A stretch of DNA of 64,000 bases from Lactiplantibacillus paraplantarum (GCF_003641145.1 NZ_CP032744.1:2604001-2668000), one strand, 5' to 3'; counted from the first letter of the stretch, positions 36,495 to 45,645 are shown. Translations and numbers: made by a program. Notes: generated by a model from the letters alone, not told the origin.

Positions 36495-36799
36495 CCCTAA
36501 ATTTCAGTGATTTTTACGTCACAATGTTAATTTTAGGCAAACCTCAACTTGGTTGATCTAGCTTGTCACGGTCCCCTAGCAACCGATTTAACAATCAATT
36601 ATGAACGTCACAGTTTAGTTACGAAGATTACAAAAGCCCCCTCGAATGTAATCTTTGCATTGCGTTCTTAAAATTGGCGACACTAACAAGTAACACGCAG
36701 GCGTTAGACTGGGTTCTGTTGATTGCGAACGAGAAGCAATTAAGATTTTTGTCAGTAACTTATTTAATCGCTAACCACAAATTTATAGGAGTGTCTAAT

Positions 36800-37414
36800 T
36801 TGAAAAAACTTGTAAGTACAATCGTAACTACCTCAGCTGCAGCCGCTGGTTTATTATTCGCCGGTGTCCTCAACGCTAACGCCGACTCAACTTACACCGT
36901 TAAGAGCGGTGATTCCGTTTGGGCCATCGCACAAAAATTCAACACAACTATCAATAACGTTGAAACGACTAACAGCATCAAAGGTCATTACATCTTACCT
37001 GATCAAAAGTTATCTATTAAGACGAGTTCAACTAATTCTGATAACAACACCTCGTCAACGACTTCAAGCACGACGAGTTCAAGTTCAGCAACTACTAGCT
37101 CCAGCTCAACTAACAATACAACGGCGACGACCACTTCAACGAGTTCAACTGACTCAACGACTTCAAGCTACACTGGTAGCAATTTGAAGAGTTACGTTTT
37201 GAGCCAGATGCAGTCACGGACCGGCGTCTCAGCTTCTACTTGGAACACCATCATTACGCGTGAATCCAACTGGCAGCCATACGTCCGCAACAGTTCTAGT
37301 GGTGCCTATGGTTTATTCCAAAACATGCACATCAGCAGTGGTTCTGTTGAAGAACAAGTTAACGCTGCCGTTGCGTTATACGAAGCACAAGGCATGGCTG
37401 CTTGGGCCCTTTAA
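36800..37414 (+). CDS. Secreted LysM / transglycosylase-like protein 1
   Basis: 204 residues from a TTG start (GGAG 9 bases upstream; an in-frame ATG far upstream has none). Signal peptide to about residue 28 (NANAD). A LysM domain (about 30-72, [17 protein letters not shown]) binds peptidoglycan. A Ser/Thr linker follows, then a C-terminal lysozyme-like domain with [23 protein letters not shown] holding the catalytic Glu. A near-identical paralogue is 0.6 kb downstream. Wall remodelling. Confidence 0.88.
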   Translation: MKKLVSTIVTTSAAAAGLLFAGVLNANADSTYTVKSGDSVWAIAQKFNTTINNVETTNSIKGHYILPDQKLSIKTSSTNSDNNTSSTTSSTTSSSSATTSSSSTNNTTATTTSTSSTDSTTSSYTGSNLKSYVLSQMQSRTGVSASTWNTIITRESNWQPYVRNSSSGAYGLFQNMHISSGSVEEQVNAAVALYEAQGMAAWAL

Positions 37415-37418
37415 TCTA

Positions 37419-37626
37419 AAATAAATGAATGAGTGGGCCAAAGGTGGTCTGCTTGCAAACATTAACGTAAATTCGGTGACTATCCCTAGGCTTGGGATAG
37501 TCACCGAATTTGGGTTAAGCGGAGCAAGCAAACTTTTGGCACACGTTTCGACAATATTGACAGAAAAATTGTGTTCAGTTTCTTGAGAAGAAGTCTTTTC
37601 TTAAGAGACTGAACACTTTTAGTTTT
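37419..37626 (+). repeat. Repeat R2, copy 2 (palindromic element)
   Basis: Directly follows the transglycosylase stop codon. It holds the core stem AAATTCGGTGACTATCCC / GGGATAGTCACCGAATTT, flanked by arms GCTTGC/GCAAGC, and an outer hairpin GTGTTCAGT / ACTGAACAC. About 90% identical to copy 3, in opposite orientation. Confidence 0.85.
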
Positions 37627-38038
37627 GTTCCAATTTCTTTTTGTGCACATTAAGATACACCCATCAATTCATTGCCACCAACTTAGTTACTTATGATGAT
37701 GCCTATTAACTTTTCGATATAGAGAACGTCGCCTGAATCACAGTTATAACGACTTTTTTAGCTAACAGACTCAATCATCACTGTTTTTTGAAATTATTTT
37801 ATACATATTTTTGTTACATTATTTATATTAATTAGCGATATATTGAATCGGTTACAGCCAGTCAGCGCCACAATAAATACTCGCGGAAAATATTTTGCCG
37901 CCATTATTTTCTCAGAATCTCGCAATCCCTTCTTAAAATTACCGATACGTTCAAGTAACAAAACGCCGCTATACTATTTTTTGTTGATCAACAAATTGTC
38001 ACGACACGCTGATTGTTTACAAAATAGGAGAGTTTAAC
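37627..38038. other. Intergenic region upstream of transglycosylase 2
   Basis: No gene supported. AT-rich, promoter-like sequence near 37795-37850 precedes the TTG start; a 64-codon open frame ending at 38037 has no ribosome site. Confidence 0.5.
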
Positions 38039-38695
38039 TTGAAAAAATTATTAACCACAATCTTAACAACATCTGCTGCAACGGTTGGCTTATTGATGGC
38101 CGGAACTGTTTCTGCGAACGCCGACGCAACTTACACCGTTAAGAAGGGTGACTGTGTCTGGGCAATTTCACAAGAATACAAAACCACCATTGAATCAATC
38201 GAAACGGCCAACAACATTCACGGCCATTTAATTTTACCAGGCCAACAATTACGGATTCCGGGTGCGACCGACCAACCGCTGACTAATCAGGCACCAGCAA
38301 CACCCGTCACTTCCGCACCGGTTCAACCGGCACCGACACAACCAGTTGAAACAGCCAACAACTCGACTGCACCAGCTCAAACACCAGCGGCTCCGGTTCA
38401 AACTAGTGAACCAGTAGCAACAGCCCCAGCGACGACACCGGCAACTAACGCTGGCGATAACTTACAAAGTTACGTGCTGGGTCAAATGCAAGCGCGGACT
38501 GGCGTTGATGCTGGAACTTGGAATCACATTATCAATCGTGAATCCAACTGGCAACCACACGTCGTTAACGGCGCAAGTGGTGCCTACGGTTTATTCCAAA
38601 ACATTCATATTAGCGGTGGCTCCGTCCAACAACAAATCGACGCTGCCGTTAATTTATACCACGCACAAGGCATGCAAGCTTGGGCGCTTTATTAA
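38039..38695 (+). CDS. Secreted LysM / transglycosylase-like protein 2
   Basis: 218 residues from a TTG start with AGGAGAG upstream. Same layout as protein 1: signal peptide, LysM (TYTVKKGDCVWAISQEY), then a Pro/Ala/Thr-rich linker where protein 1 has Ser/Thr, and a C-terminal [23 protein letters not shown] domain. The different linker suggests different wall spacing. Tandem duplication is likely. Confidence 0.88.
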   Translation: MKKLLTTILTTSAATVGLLMAGTVSANADATYTVKKGDCVWAISQEYKTTIESIETANNIHGHLILPGQQLRIPGATDQPLTNQAPATPVTSAPVQPAPTQPVETANNSTAPAQTPAAPVQTSEPVATAPATTPATNAGDNLQSYVLGQMQARTGVDAGTWNHIINRESNWQPHVVNGASGAYGLFQNIHISGGSVQQQIDAAVNLYHAQGMQAWALY

Positions 38696-38706
38696 AAATC
38701 GCACAT

Positions 38707-38738
38707 CAAAAAGGCTGGGAAATTCCCAGCCTTTTTTG
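38707..38738. terminator. Bidirectional terminator
   Basis: AAAAAGGCTGGGAA with TTCCCAGCCTTTTTT between convergent genes. Confidence 0.88.
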
Positions 38739-38746
38739 GCGCATGC

Positions 38747-39340
38747 TTATAATGTTAAATGTAACTGGTGCGCGTAGGCCAACACTAAAACAAGAATTCC
38801 CACAATCACAACCACTTGATATATTGGAAAAGCTGCTGGCCAAACCCAGCCAACACCAACCATACTGTAGCTAGCTACTAACAGCAAGCGCCCCATCAAC
38901 CCGTTCACTTTCTTCCAAATCATCGGCGAACCATATGTCCAAGGTATGCGGACGCCCCAAACACCATTGCGTGGAACGTCAATACAGATTCCCCCAACAA
39001 TTGCAAAGATTATGCCCAGTACAAGTCCCGAATTAGCCGGTTGAAACCACACGGGAACGACTAATATTAAGACCAGATAGCCCAACCAACCGAGTGCCAA
39101 GTGATCAGTCATCGCCATAAATTCAAAAGGCGTCAGCGCTAAGCGATTCGTCAGCCATGGTGCGACTAACAGAAAAAGATAGCCGCCAGTTAAATAAACT
39201 AGCCCGAGCCAAGTAAAACGTTGATTACCCAATTGCAACGGTCGACCTAACAGTGAGCGACTCCACGCATACATAATAATCAAGGTGCTCACAATCCCCA
39301 CGATCCAAAGTCTTACTGGAATCAGTGTTCGTTTTGTCAT
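38747..39340 (-). CDS. SdpI-family membrane protein
   Basis: 197 residues, six membrane helices. The SdpI signature is present: PRNGVWGVRIPWTYGSPMIWKKVNGLMGRLL. In Bacillus SdpI gives immunity to a killing peptide; most relatives have unknown roles. No toxin gene was recognised beside it. The start ATG is set by the AGGGGGAG site, nine bases upstream. Confidence 0.8.
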   Translation of the reverse strand: MTKRTLIPVRLWIVGIVSTLIIMYAWSRSLLGRPLQLGNQRFTWLGLVYLTGGYLFLLVAPWLTNRLALTPFEFMAMTDHLALGWLGYLVLILVVPVWFQPANSGLVLGIIFAIVGGICIDVPRNGVWGVRIPWTYGSPMIWKKVNGLMGRLLLVASYSMVGVGWVWPAAFPIYQVVVIVGILVLVLAYAHQLHLTL

Positions 39341-39498
39341 TTTCCCCATCTCCCCCTATCGCTTGGTCCCAATTATAGACGGTATTAACCTACCAATCAT
39401 TATTAAGCAACACTCAGAAGAGGCAGGGCCAATGTTTACGCACCTATTTTGTTAGTTATCGACTATAATTAAGGCTAAACTAACAGGAAGTGGTATTG

Positions 39499-39843
39499 AT
39501 GGTAACGATGCAATTAGTTCATTCACAATGGTTGTTGATAAAAGCTGGCATTAAAACAATCGAGATCCGGTTGAACGACACCAAACGTCAAGCTTTACAC
39601 GTCGATGAACTAGTAACTTTTATTGATTTAGCAACTGGTCAACCCCTGACGACTAAAATCATACGAATTGAGACATATGTTGATTTTGAGTCCCTCCTGA
39701 GCCAGTACACAGCCATTCAAGTTGGTAGTGCCCCTGAAACGTCGGTAGCGCAAATGGTTCAAGAAATGCAAACATTGTACTCACCTGCCCAAGTCCGTCA
39801 ATTTGGCGTCGTTGCCTTGCAGTTACAACCGCTAATCGGCTAA
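39499..39843 (+). CDS. ASCH-domain protein
   Basis: 114 residues. The ASCH pattern (SQWLLIKAGIKTIEIRLNDTKRQALHVDELVTF) covers most of the chain; the family has a PUA-like RNA-binding fold. Start ATG follows AGGAAG; earlier start codons in frame overlap this site. Its 3' end overlaps that of the convergent metal-binding lipoprotein by 12 bases. Confidence 0.8.
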   Translation: MVTMQLVHSQWLLIKAGIKTIEIRLNDTKRQALHVDELVTFIDLATGQPLTTKIIRIETYVDFESLLSQYTAIQVGSAPETSVAQMVQEMQTLYSPAQVRQFGVVALQLQPLIG

Positions 39844-40725
39844 CAACTGGTTAAGTTGCCGGTACTGTTTGAGCATCCACTGTTGATAGGTCAGGTGTGC
39901 TGGCATCGTCTCGGTGACCGATAGTACTGGCACGTGATTTTTCTTAGCCAACGATACCATGTTAGCAACGAGTTTATCACTGACTTGCTGGTTATTCACA
40001 AAGAAAGCTACTTGGCGCTGTTTCAATGCCCGTTGCATCTTGTGGATTACTTGTGGCGATGGATCCGTCCCCTTTTCAACAGCATTTTCAAAATCGCGAT
40101 TGCCAACTTTAAAGCCTAAACTAGTGAGTGCATAGTCAAAAACGGGTTCACTAACTAGAACTTGCCGCTGCCGCATCTTTTTCGCTTTAGCTTGTAACTT
40201 TGCTCGTTCGCGTTGAATCGGCTTAAGTGTCGCAATATATCGTTTGGCATTCGCTTTAAAATAAGCTCGGTATTGCGGTTGTTGCTTAGCCAACTGCTTA
40301 GCAAGATAGTTCGCGGTTGCTGGCATCGTTTGAGCATCGTACCACAGATGTTCGTTAACGCCGGCTTTACGGTGTAACACATCTTCGCCGACCCGAATCA
40401 ACTTCGCCTGCTTCGTTGACCGAACGACCTTATTCATCCAACCATCATAGCCTAGTCCGTTTGCAACCACGATGTCCGCCTTGCTAACCGTCTTAGCCAC
40501 AGCTGGCGTCGGTTCAAAATCATGTGGGTCCACGGACGGCTTATTAATAATGGACGTCACCGTGACGTGTTTGCCACCAACCGCCTTGGCCACGCTCCCA
40601 TAAAAATCCGTTGTTGTAACGATGTTCGTTTTAGCCGTGTCGGCGGCTGGCTGCTTTGATTGACATCCCGCCAGTATGCCCCCACTAATCATTAATCCAA
40701 CTAATAATCGCCAAAATCGTTGCAT
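39832..40725 (-). CDS. Metal-binding lipoprotein of ABC importer (ZnuA/TroA family), orphan
   Basis: About 297 residues. Lipobox GILAGC, then the cluster A-I fold: VDPHDFEPT and NEHLWYD supply His ligands; the third position is SEPVFDY (Glu, where zinc-specific members often have His). The usual His-rich loop is absent. Ligands resemble Mn/Zn-type members, but two Zur-type boxes upstream favour zinc. No permease or ATPase is adjacent, so it must work with one elsewhere. Confidence 0.85.
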   Translation of the reverse strand: MQRFWRLLVGLMISGGILAGCQSKQPAADTAKTNIVTTTDFYGSVAKAVGGKHVTVTSIINKPSVDPHDFEPTPAVAKTVSKADIVVANGLGYDGWMNKVVRSTKQAKLIRVGEDVLHRKAGVNEHLWYDAQTMPATANYLAKQLAKQQPQYRAYFKANAKRYIATLKPIQRERAKLQAKAKKMRQRQVLVSEPVFDYALTSLGFKVGNRDFENAVEKGTDPSPQVIHKMQRALKQRQVAFFVNNQQVSDKLVANMVSLAKKNHVPVLSVTETMPAHLTYQQWMLKQYRQLNQLLAD

Positions 40726-40742
40726 AATTGACACCCCTTTTT

Positions 40743-40812
40743 AAATAGTAATCATTACGTTTTAAAGCATAACAATATTTCATGATGTTGTAAATAGTAA
40801 TTTTTACGTTTT
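40743..40812. promoter_or_regulatory. Two Zur-type boxes in a divergent promoter
   Basis: Boxes at 40743-40763 and 40792-40812 both fit AAATnGTAATnnTTACGnTTT, close to the Bacillus Zur consensus. They are spaced 49 bases apart between the metal lipoprotein gene and the divergent 173-aa gene. Control of both genes by zinc is inferred. Confidence 0.75.
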
Positions 40813-40837
40813 ACATTTCTGTTCTGAGGAGTTTATA

Positions 40838-41359
40838 ATGAAAAAAATTTTAGTTACTAGTTTGACCATTCTTACTATTGGTATTATTGTCGGTCTGTTC
40901 ACCTTACACCAGCCACCAACCACCACACCATTCGTTCGCCAAACGCGGGTCCGCCATCACGTTGCACCGATTACCATGGCGACCGTTAAAAATAATGATG
41001 CGCTACGATTCAGCTGCATTATTTACTACGCCGTAAAGCATCTTAAAATTCAACGCTGGCAGGAAGTTAGTGACTTTCAATTAGGCTGGCAAGTTGAAAT
41101 CTACACTGAAAATGGGCAAACCAAGTATTTAGTTTGGCCAGATAAACACATTCAGGCTAGCGCTAAGCAACTACAGCCCAACTGGTTTACGTTCAAAAAT
41201 GGGCAGGTAACCTATGATAGTTTCGGCGTTCATACTTTTCAAAAGGATTTGACAGCAACGGTCAGTTTGACCACCATTGTGACACAAATCAAGCGTGATC
41301 ATGCGGCCAAGCTGGTCCGCCACATGCCAACCAATCTAGTCATTAAAGATCACCGCTAA
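40838..41359 (+). CDS. Hypothetical exported protein, divergent to the metal lipoprotein
   Basis: 173 residues, not recognised. One N-terminal hydrophobic segment (about 5-24) serves as an uncleaved anchor or signal. No lipobox Cys. The remainder is soluble and somewhat His-rich (RHHVAP). A GAGGAG site lies 7 bases before the ATG. It shares the Zur-type region, so a role in metal response is possible. Confidence 0.6.
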   Translation: MKKILVTSLTILTIGIIVGLFTLHQPPTTTPFVRQTRVRHHVAPITMATVKNNDALRFSCIIYYAVKHLKIQRWQEVSDFQLGWQVEIYTENGQTKYLVWPDKHIQASAKQLQPNWFTFKNGQVTYDSFGVHTFQKDLTATVSLTTIVTQIKRDHAAKLVRHMPTNLVIKDHR

Positions 41360-41365
41360 CTCACC

Positions 41366-41399
41366 AATTGCTCGCCGCTCATCGGCTGGGCAATTTTTG
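41366..41399 (+). terminator. Probable terminator
   Basis: AATTGC / GCAATT with an inner CCG/CGG stem, then TTTT. Confidence 0.6.
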
Positions 41400-41481
41400 G
41401 GGTTAAGAACATGTCGATCAGCCCAGTTAACGTAACTAACTGATATCCCCCACTAACAATTTAGAAATGAGGACTGTCCTG

Positions 41482-42156
41482 ATGATCACTACTTGGTTCG
41501 ATGATGACCCCTTGTTTAATCGCTACTATCCGTATTACGCGGACTACCGGTATTATTTTGAAAATGAATGGGGGCTGCCCCCGCACTGTGACGAACGTCT
41601 ATTTGAATTTCTGAGTCTGGGCAATTTCGCAGCTGGTCTGAATTGGTCGCTAGTCTTAAATAAACGAGCCGCCTTTCGAAACGCATTTCACAATTGGGAC
41701 ATTGCGGCCGTCGCCGCCTATGATGCGTCCCAAGTTATTCGATTATGCCACGACCCCAACATTATCCGCAATCAACGCAAAATCAAGGCCGTTATTCACA
41801 ATGCACAATTGATCCAACAAATTCAATGCACGCAATCTTTTGAAGCCTATCTCTGGCAGCACCTAAATTATCAACAGCTCGTCTTAAATTGCCAATACTT
41901 TAGCGACCTGCCACGTACCACTATTACTGGGGACCAGGTTGCACATCAATTACGTCAAATAGGCTTTCAATTCGTCGGTCCAGTCACCGTCAATGCTTGG
42001 CTAGTAAACACCGGCTTTATCACCGCCCGGCCGGATCACCGAGGAATTATCCCGACTCCGCTTAAACCCCAAGTAGCCGTACGACCATCGTTGCCAACGC
42101 GCACACCCCATCAACTCGGCCATTTTGATAATCCACATGATACTAGATTACAGTAA
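41482..42156 (+). CDS. TAG-like 3-methyladenine glycosylase, divergent
   Basis: 224 residues. The Tag family (PF03352) is seen in ENEWGLPPHCDERLFEFLSL, AAGLNWSLVLNKRAAFRNAF, IIRNQRKIKAVIHNA and GFQFVGP. Compared with E. coli Tag as I recall it, the catalytic/recognition Glu38 position (LEGQQAGLSW) reads Gly (LGNFAAGLNW), and the N-terminal zinc ligands Cys4 and His17 have no counterpart. A Tyr-rich insert follows PLF. Substrate use may differ. The ATG at 41482 is preferred over an earlier GTG/ATG. Confidence 0.75.
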   Translation: MITTWFDDDPLFNRYYPYYADYRYYFENEWGLPPHCDERLFEFLSLGNFAAGLNWSLVLNKRAAFRNAFHNWDIAAVAAYDASQVIRLCHDPNIIRNQRKIKAVIHNAQLIQQIQCTQSFEAYLWQHLNYQQLVLNCQYFSDLPRTTITGDQVAHQLRQIGFQFVGPVTVNAWLVNTGFITARPDHRGIIPTPLKPQVAVRPSLPTRTPHQLGHFDNPHDTRLQ

Positions 42157-42339
42157 TGTCCTTAATATCAACGTCCTGAACGCGCTGTCCTAGTTTGTCA
42201 ACGGTTGCGATCATTATTGATTAAAAAGACCAAAGCGGGGCAATCATGGTCGCTATTTAGCAGTTAAAGGGCTATACTTAGTCCTATGTAATTTAATTTA
42301 AACCAATGTATGGTTAGTAACTTGGAAGGTGTTTGGCGT

Positions 42340-43476
42340 ATGACTTGGTCACATTGGACGATTTCACCGTTTATTACTAGTGTTTTTTTTATTCTGGGAG
42401 TCTTAACACTCTATTGGGTATCACAAAACTGGCTACTCACGTTTCTGAAAACACACCACCACTCGGTCAATGAAGCAATAATCAATGACTGGTACGGTTT
42501 GCTTTATATGATGGTCTTTGTTTTTGGTATGCAGTCTTTAATTATCGGTCAAAGTGACGCGTGGGCTTTTATGAATTTTCAGCTGATCGCCCTGACCTTC
42601 TGTGGCTACTTTCTTAATATTCGGGTTCACTATTATTACTTGTATCCACTCGTCCTCATCTTTATGATCTATAATCAGTCAATTGGTTACTGGCAATCAT
42701 GGGCTCACGCAATCGTTTTGATTGGATTCTTTACCGTACTGGGACAGCTCCGTAAACGCGTGCCGTTACAAACTAAAAACGGACAAATCGCAATTTATTT
42801 GTTAGTATGTGCAAGCTTTGGCGCTATTTTATGGTGGTTAATGAAACTCAAATTCAACTTATCCTGGGAAACTTACTTGCAAGAGTGGAGTTACTTACTA
42901 GTCTTTGAAGTCCTCCTCTACATTTACGCTAGTATGTTATCCGCCAACGCTCAGCTTAAACAGAATCTCGTCTCGTTTGCGAATCACGACGCCCTCACCA
43001 AGACCGAAAACTTTGCTGCGTACACTAACGCAATTAATTACCACTTTACAGTCAGTCGTAAAAACGGCTTAAAGTTAACTATGATGATGTTTGACATCGA
43101 TCATTTTAAACAAGTGAATGACACTTATGGTCATCTCGCCGGTGATAAGATTTTACAACACGTTACCCAAGTCGCTGAAACGGTCTTCCAAGCGAATAAT
43201 CCTCAAATCACGTTGTACCGAACGGGTGGCGAAGAATTCAACGTGATTTTTCCCGGCTATGATTTGAATGAAGCACGGCCAGTTGCCGAGCAGTTATTCA
43301 TGGCCATTAATCACATCGTCGTTCCAGTTAATGATCACCAGATTCAACTTTCAATTTCAGTGGGCTTATCGGAATTAACTGCACACGATCAGACTCCCAC
43401 GGATTTTTATCAACGCGTCGATGGCAACTTGTACACCTCGAAACGCAATGGTCGCATGCAGATTACTGCTAAGTAA
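42340..43476 (+). CDS. Membrane diguanylate cyclase (GGDEF)
   Basis: 378 residues. Six hydrophobic segments (about 5-215) form a membrane sensor, then a GGDEF domain with DIDHFKQVNDTYGHLAGDKIL and the active site GGEEF, which is a catalytically competent variant. No RxxD inhibitory site is five residues before GGEEF. Makes c-di-GMP. No EAL-domain gene is in the window. The ATG after GGAAGG is chosen. Confidence 0.85.
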   Translation: MTWSHWTISPFITSVFFILGVLTLYWVSQNWLLTFLKTHHHSVNEAIINDWYGLLYMMVFVFGMQSLIIGQSDAWAFMNFQLIALTFCGYFLNIRVHYYYLYPLVLIFMIYNQSIGYWQSWAHAIVLIGFFTVLGQLRKRVPLQTKNGQIAIYLLVCASFGAILWWLMKLKFNLSWETYLQEWSYLLVFEVLLYIYASMLSANAQLKQNLVSFANHDALTKTENFAAYTNAINYHFTVSRKNGLKLTMMMFDIDHFKQVNDTYGHLAGDKILQHVTQVAETVFQANNPQITLYRTGGEEFNVIFPGYDLNEARPVAEQLFMAINHIVVPVNDHQIQLSISVGLSELTAHDQTPTDFYQRVDGNLYTSKRNGRMQITAK

Positions 43477-43510
43477 GTATCGTATCCGCCCCTACTAATC
43501 AGGAGTTTAA

Positions 43511-43549
43511 ATGAGCACCAGGTAGCTGCTTGCTACTGGGTGCTCATTT
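43511..43549. terminator. Bidirectional terminator
   Basis: Stem AAATGAGCACC...TAGC with GCTA...GGGTGCTCATTT. Confidence 0.75.
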
Positions 43550-43990
43550 ATCTTTGGGATTCGCTATAGAAACGCTACGGATGTTGGCCATGGCGATACT
43601 GGCAATCGTTGTGAAATAAACGCGCCCACGTTTCCAGTCTAACCGGCATAATTGGCTGGTCGCCGTCTGATAATAACCGACCGCATCATTAAAGTAATCA
43701 ATATTCAGTTGCGGCATGGCTGGCAAAGCCGTAACCGCTTTTAACTGTGCAACAACCCGTTGCTTAGCCTGCTTGGTTGGATAATGTTTATGGGCATAGA
43801 TTGCTGCCCGTTGTCCAATTAGTTCATGATAGCCGGTCAAAGCAGCAAATGGGGCAAACTGAGCTGCACGATCAGCTTGCGGCATTGGTAAGTGCCATTT
43901 TGCCACTGGCTGTGGTCGATCAATAATATCGGCGTACTGGCTCGTATCATTGAATAACGCCGCAGTCTGTGTTTGATGATCAGTTGTCAT
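43544..43990 (-). CDS. YolD-like protein
   Basis: 148 residues. Contains ADRAAQFAPFAALTGYHELI, the characteristic segment of YolD-like proteins, which usually accompany Y-family polymerases of the UmuC/UvrX type. The ATG overlaps the polymerase stop codon, so the two are coupled. A role as polymerase partner is inferred from context. Confidence 0.8.
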   Translation of the reverse strand: MTTDHQTQTAALFNDTSQYADIIDRPQPVAKWHLPMPQADRAAQFAPFAALTGYHELIGQRAAIYAHKHYPTKQAKQRVVAQLKAVTALPAMPQLNIDYFNDAVGYYQTATSQLCRLDWKRGRVYFTTIASIAMANIRSVSIANPKDK

Positions 43991-45507
43991 TATGCGCGAT
44001 GACCTCCAATCTGTTCGTTACGTTCAATCGTGGTTGCACCGGTCTTTAAATCGGCCAGACGGATCACGACATTTTTATTACCGGAACTTCGTTGTAAGTT
44101 TAAAATCGCTTGTTGTAAACGCTGGTCGCGTTCACGTTGCTGCTGAGCAATCTGATCGCGTTTTTTTGCAATGTCTGGATTTTCAAATAAGTTCGTCTGT
44201 TGATACCGCGGTTGCTGGCTTAATTGCTGTTCATCAACAAGGTGATTAGCAATCACCGTTACCCGCCGAATCAGCAAGTGGTGGTTGACCACTTGCTGAT
44301 AAAGTTGCTGATACGCTGTCCCTATTTCTCGCTGAGAGGCCGTTGCCTGCGCCAATTTTACGGTTGTATGAGCTGGCTTAGGCACACGTCGGTCATAATA
44401 ATCTTCAGTCATCGCCCCCTGATAATCAGCCGCATTCTCCGACCGTTGCGCATCATAATCAATCCGTATCCCCAGTTGATCAGTTACGACCTGGCGCTTA
44501 ACGAGTTCAAGAACTAGATTATTCACCATGCCGCGCAAGACTGACCGACCTTCTGCATAAGTATATGGTCGCATGAGTACCTGGCTGGCATAGATTCCAT
44601 GTTCGCTAGCATGATAGTGTTTAATATCAGCTAAAGTGGCGGTCTCTGCCCCCCAAGCATGATCAATCAAAAGTTCAGCGTTCTTCCCAAACTCCCGGTA
44701 CAAGACGTCTTCATTCCACGAATCTGATAAAGTTCCTAATGAACAACGCGCGATATCTCCCATCGTATATAACCCCAGCGCCGCTAATCGTTTGGCATAA
44801 CCATGCCCCACGCGCCAAAAATCAGTCAATGGTTGATGGGCCCATAAATAGTGCCGATACTGATATTCGTCCATCTGCGCAATCCGTACACCATCTTTAT
44901 CGGCAGGCATCTTCTTAGCCACAATATCCATTGCGACCTTGGCCAAGTACAGGTTCGTTCCAATCCCAGCAGTCGCCGTAATCCCCGTCTCTGCTTGAAT
45001 TTCATGAATCATGGCCTTAGCTAACGTATGGGGTGTCACCTGATAGGTTTGTAAATATTCGGTTATATCCATAAAAACCTCATCAATCGAGTAAACGTGA
45101 ATATGCTCAGGCTTGATGAATCGCAGATAAATATCATAAATAGCCGCACTCTGCTGCATGTAATAACTCATTCGTGGTGGAACGACCTGGTAATCAATCC
45201 CTAGCTTGGGCTGACGTAATAGTTGGTCACGATAAATGGATCGATGTCGTTGAACATACTGATATGACGTTTGGCAGCTGCGTTCACGATTCAAAGCAGT
45301 CACCCGTTGTTCAACCTGAAATAAGCGGGGCCGACCTGGAACACCAAACTGTTTCAAGGCCGGCGATACTGCCAAGCAAATCGTCTTATCAGTCCGGCTA
45401 GTATCCGCTACTACTAAGTTCGCATTCAGTGGATCTAAGTGATGCGCAACACACTCTACTGAAGCATAGAATGACTTTAAATCAATTGCCATGTAAGTAC
45501 GCTTCAT
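43990..45507 (-). CDS. Y-family DNA polymerase (UmuC/UvrX type)
   Basis: 505 residues. The start is MKRTYMAIDLKSFYASVECV, with the metal-binding Asp. HVYSIDEVFMDITEYL holds the catalytic acidic pair. The IMS domain and little-finger region (from about 250) follow. Lesion-bypass synthesis in the SOS response. A LexA box lies 31 bases upstream. In operon with YolD. Confidence 0.92.
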   Translation of the reverse strand: MKRTYMAIDLKSFYASVECVAHHLDPLNANLVVADTSRTDKTICLAVSPALKQFGVPGRPRLFQVEQRVTALNRERSCQTSYQYVQRHRSIYRDQLLRQPKLGIDYQVVPPRMSYYMQQSAAIYDIYLRFIKPEHIHVYSIDEVFMDITEYLQTYQVTPHTLAKAMIHEIQAETGITATAGIGTNLYLAKVAMDIVAKKMPADKDGVRIAQMDEYQYRHYLWAHQPLTDFWRVGHGYAKRLAALGLYTMGDIARCSLGTLSDSWNEDVLYREFGKNAELLIDHAWGAETATLADIKHYHASEHGIYASQVLMRPYTYAEGRSVLRGMVNNLVLELVKRQVVTDQLGIRIDYDAQRSENAADYQGAMTEDYYDRRVPKPAHTTVKLAQATASQREIGTAYQQLYQQVVNHHLLIRRVTVIANHLVDEQQLSQQPRYQQTNLFENPDIAKKRDQIAQQQRERDQRLQQAILNLQRSSGNKNVVIRLADLKTGATTIERNEQIGGHRA

Positions 45508-45537
45508 CGTAACCACCTCCTGATTTAAAGCATCGCA

Positions 45538-45549
45538 GAACATCTGTTC
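45538..45549. promoter_or_regulatory. LexA (DinR) SOS box
   Basis: GAACATCTGTTC matches the Gram-positive SOS motif GAAC-N4-GTTC, just upstream of the polymerase gene. Confidence 0.85.
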
Positions 45550-45597
45550 CCCTTAATTATAAAATAAAACTCATGTGAATACTAGTTTTTTATCAAA

Positions 45598-45645
45598 AAA
45601 TAATCCTGTAATTCACTATCTACCGTGACTTACAAGATTATTTTT
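45598..45645 (-). terminator. Probable terminator
   Basis: AAATAATC-TGTAA pairs with TTACA-GATTATTT; downstream of the AbrB-membrane gene. Confidence 0.6.

Noticed and set aside
35375..36497. Target duplication of the IS30 element
   Set aside because: Flanking TCC and CCC differ, so no clean duplication can be claimed.
37843..38037. 64-codon open frame upstream of transglycosylase 2
   Set aside because: Covers a promoter region, low coding quality, no ribosome binding site.
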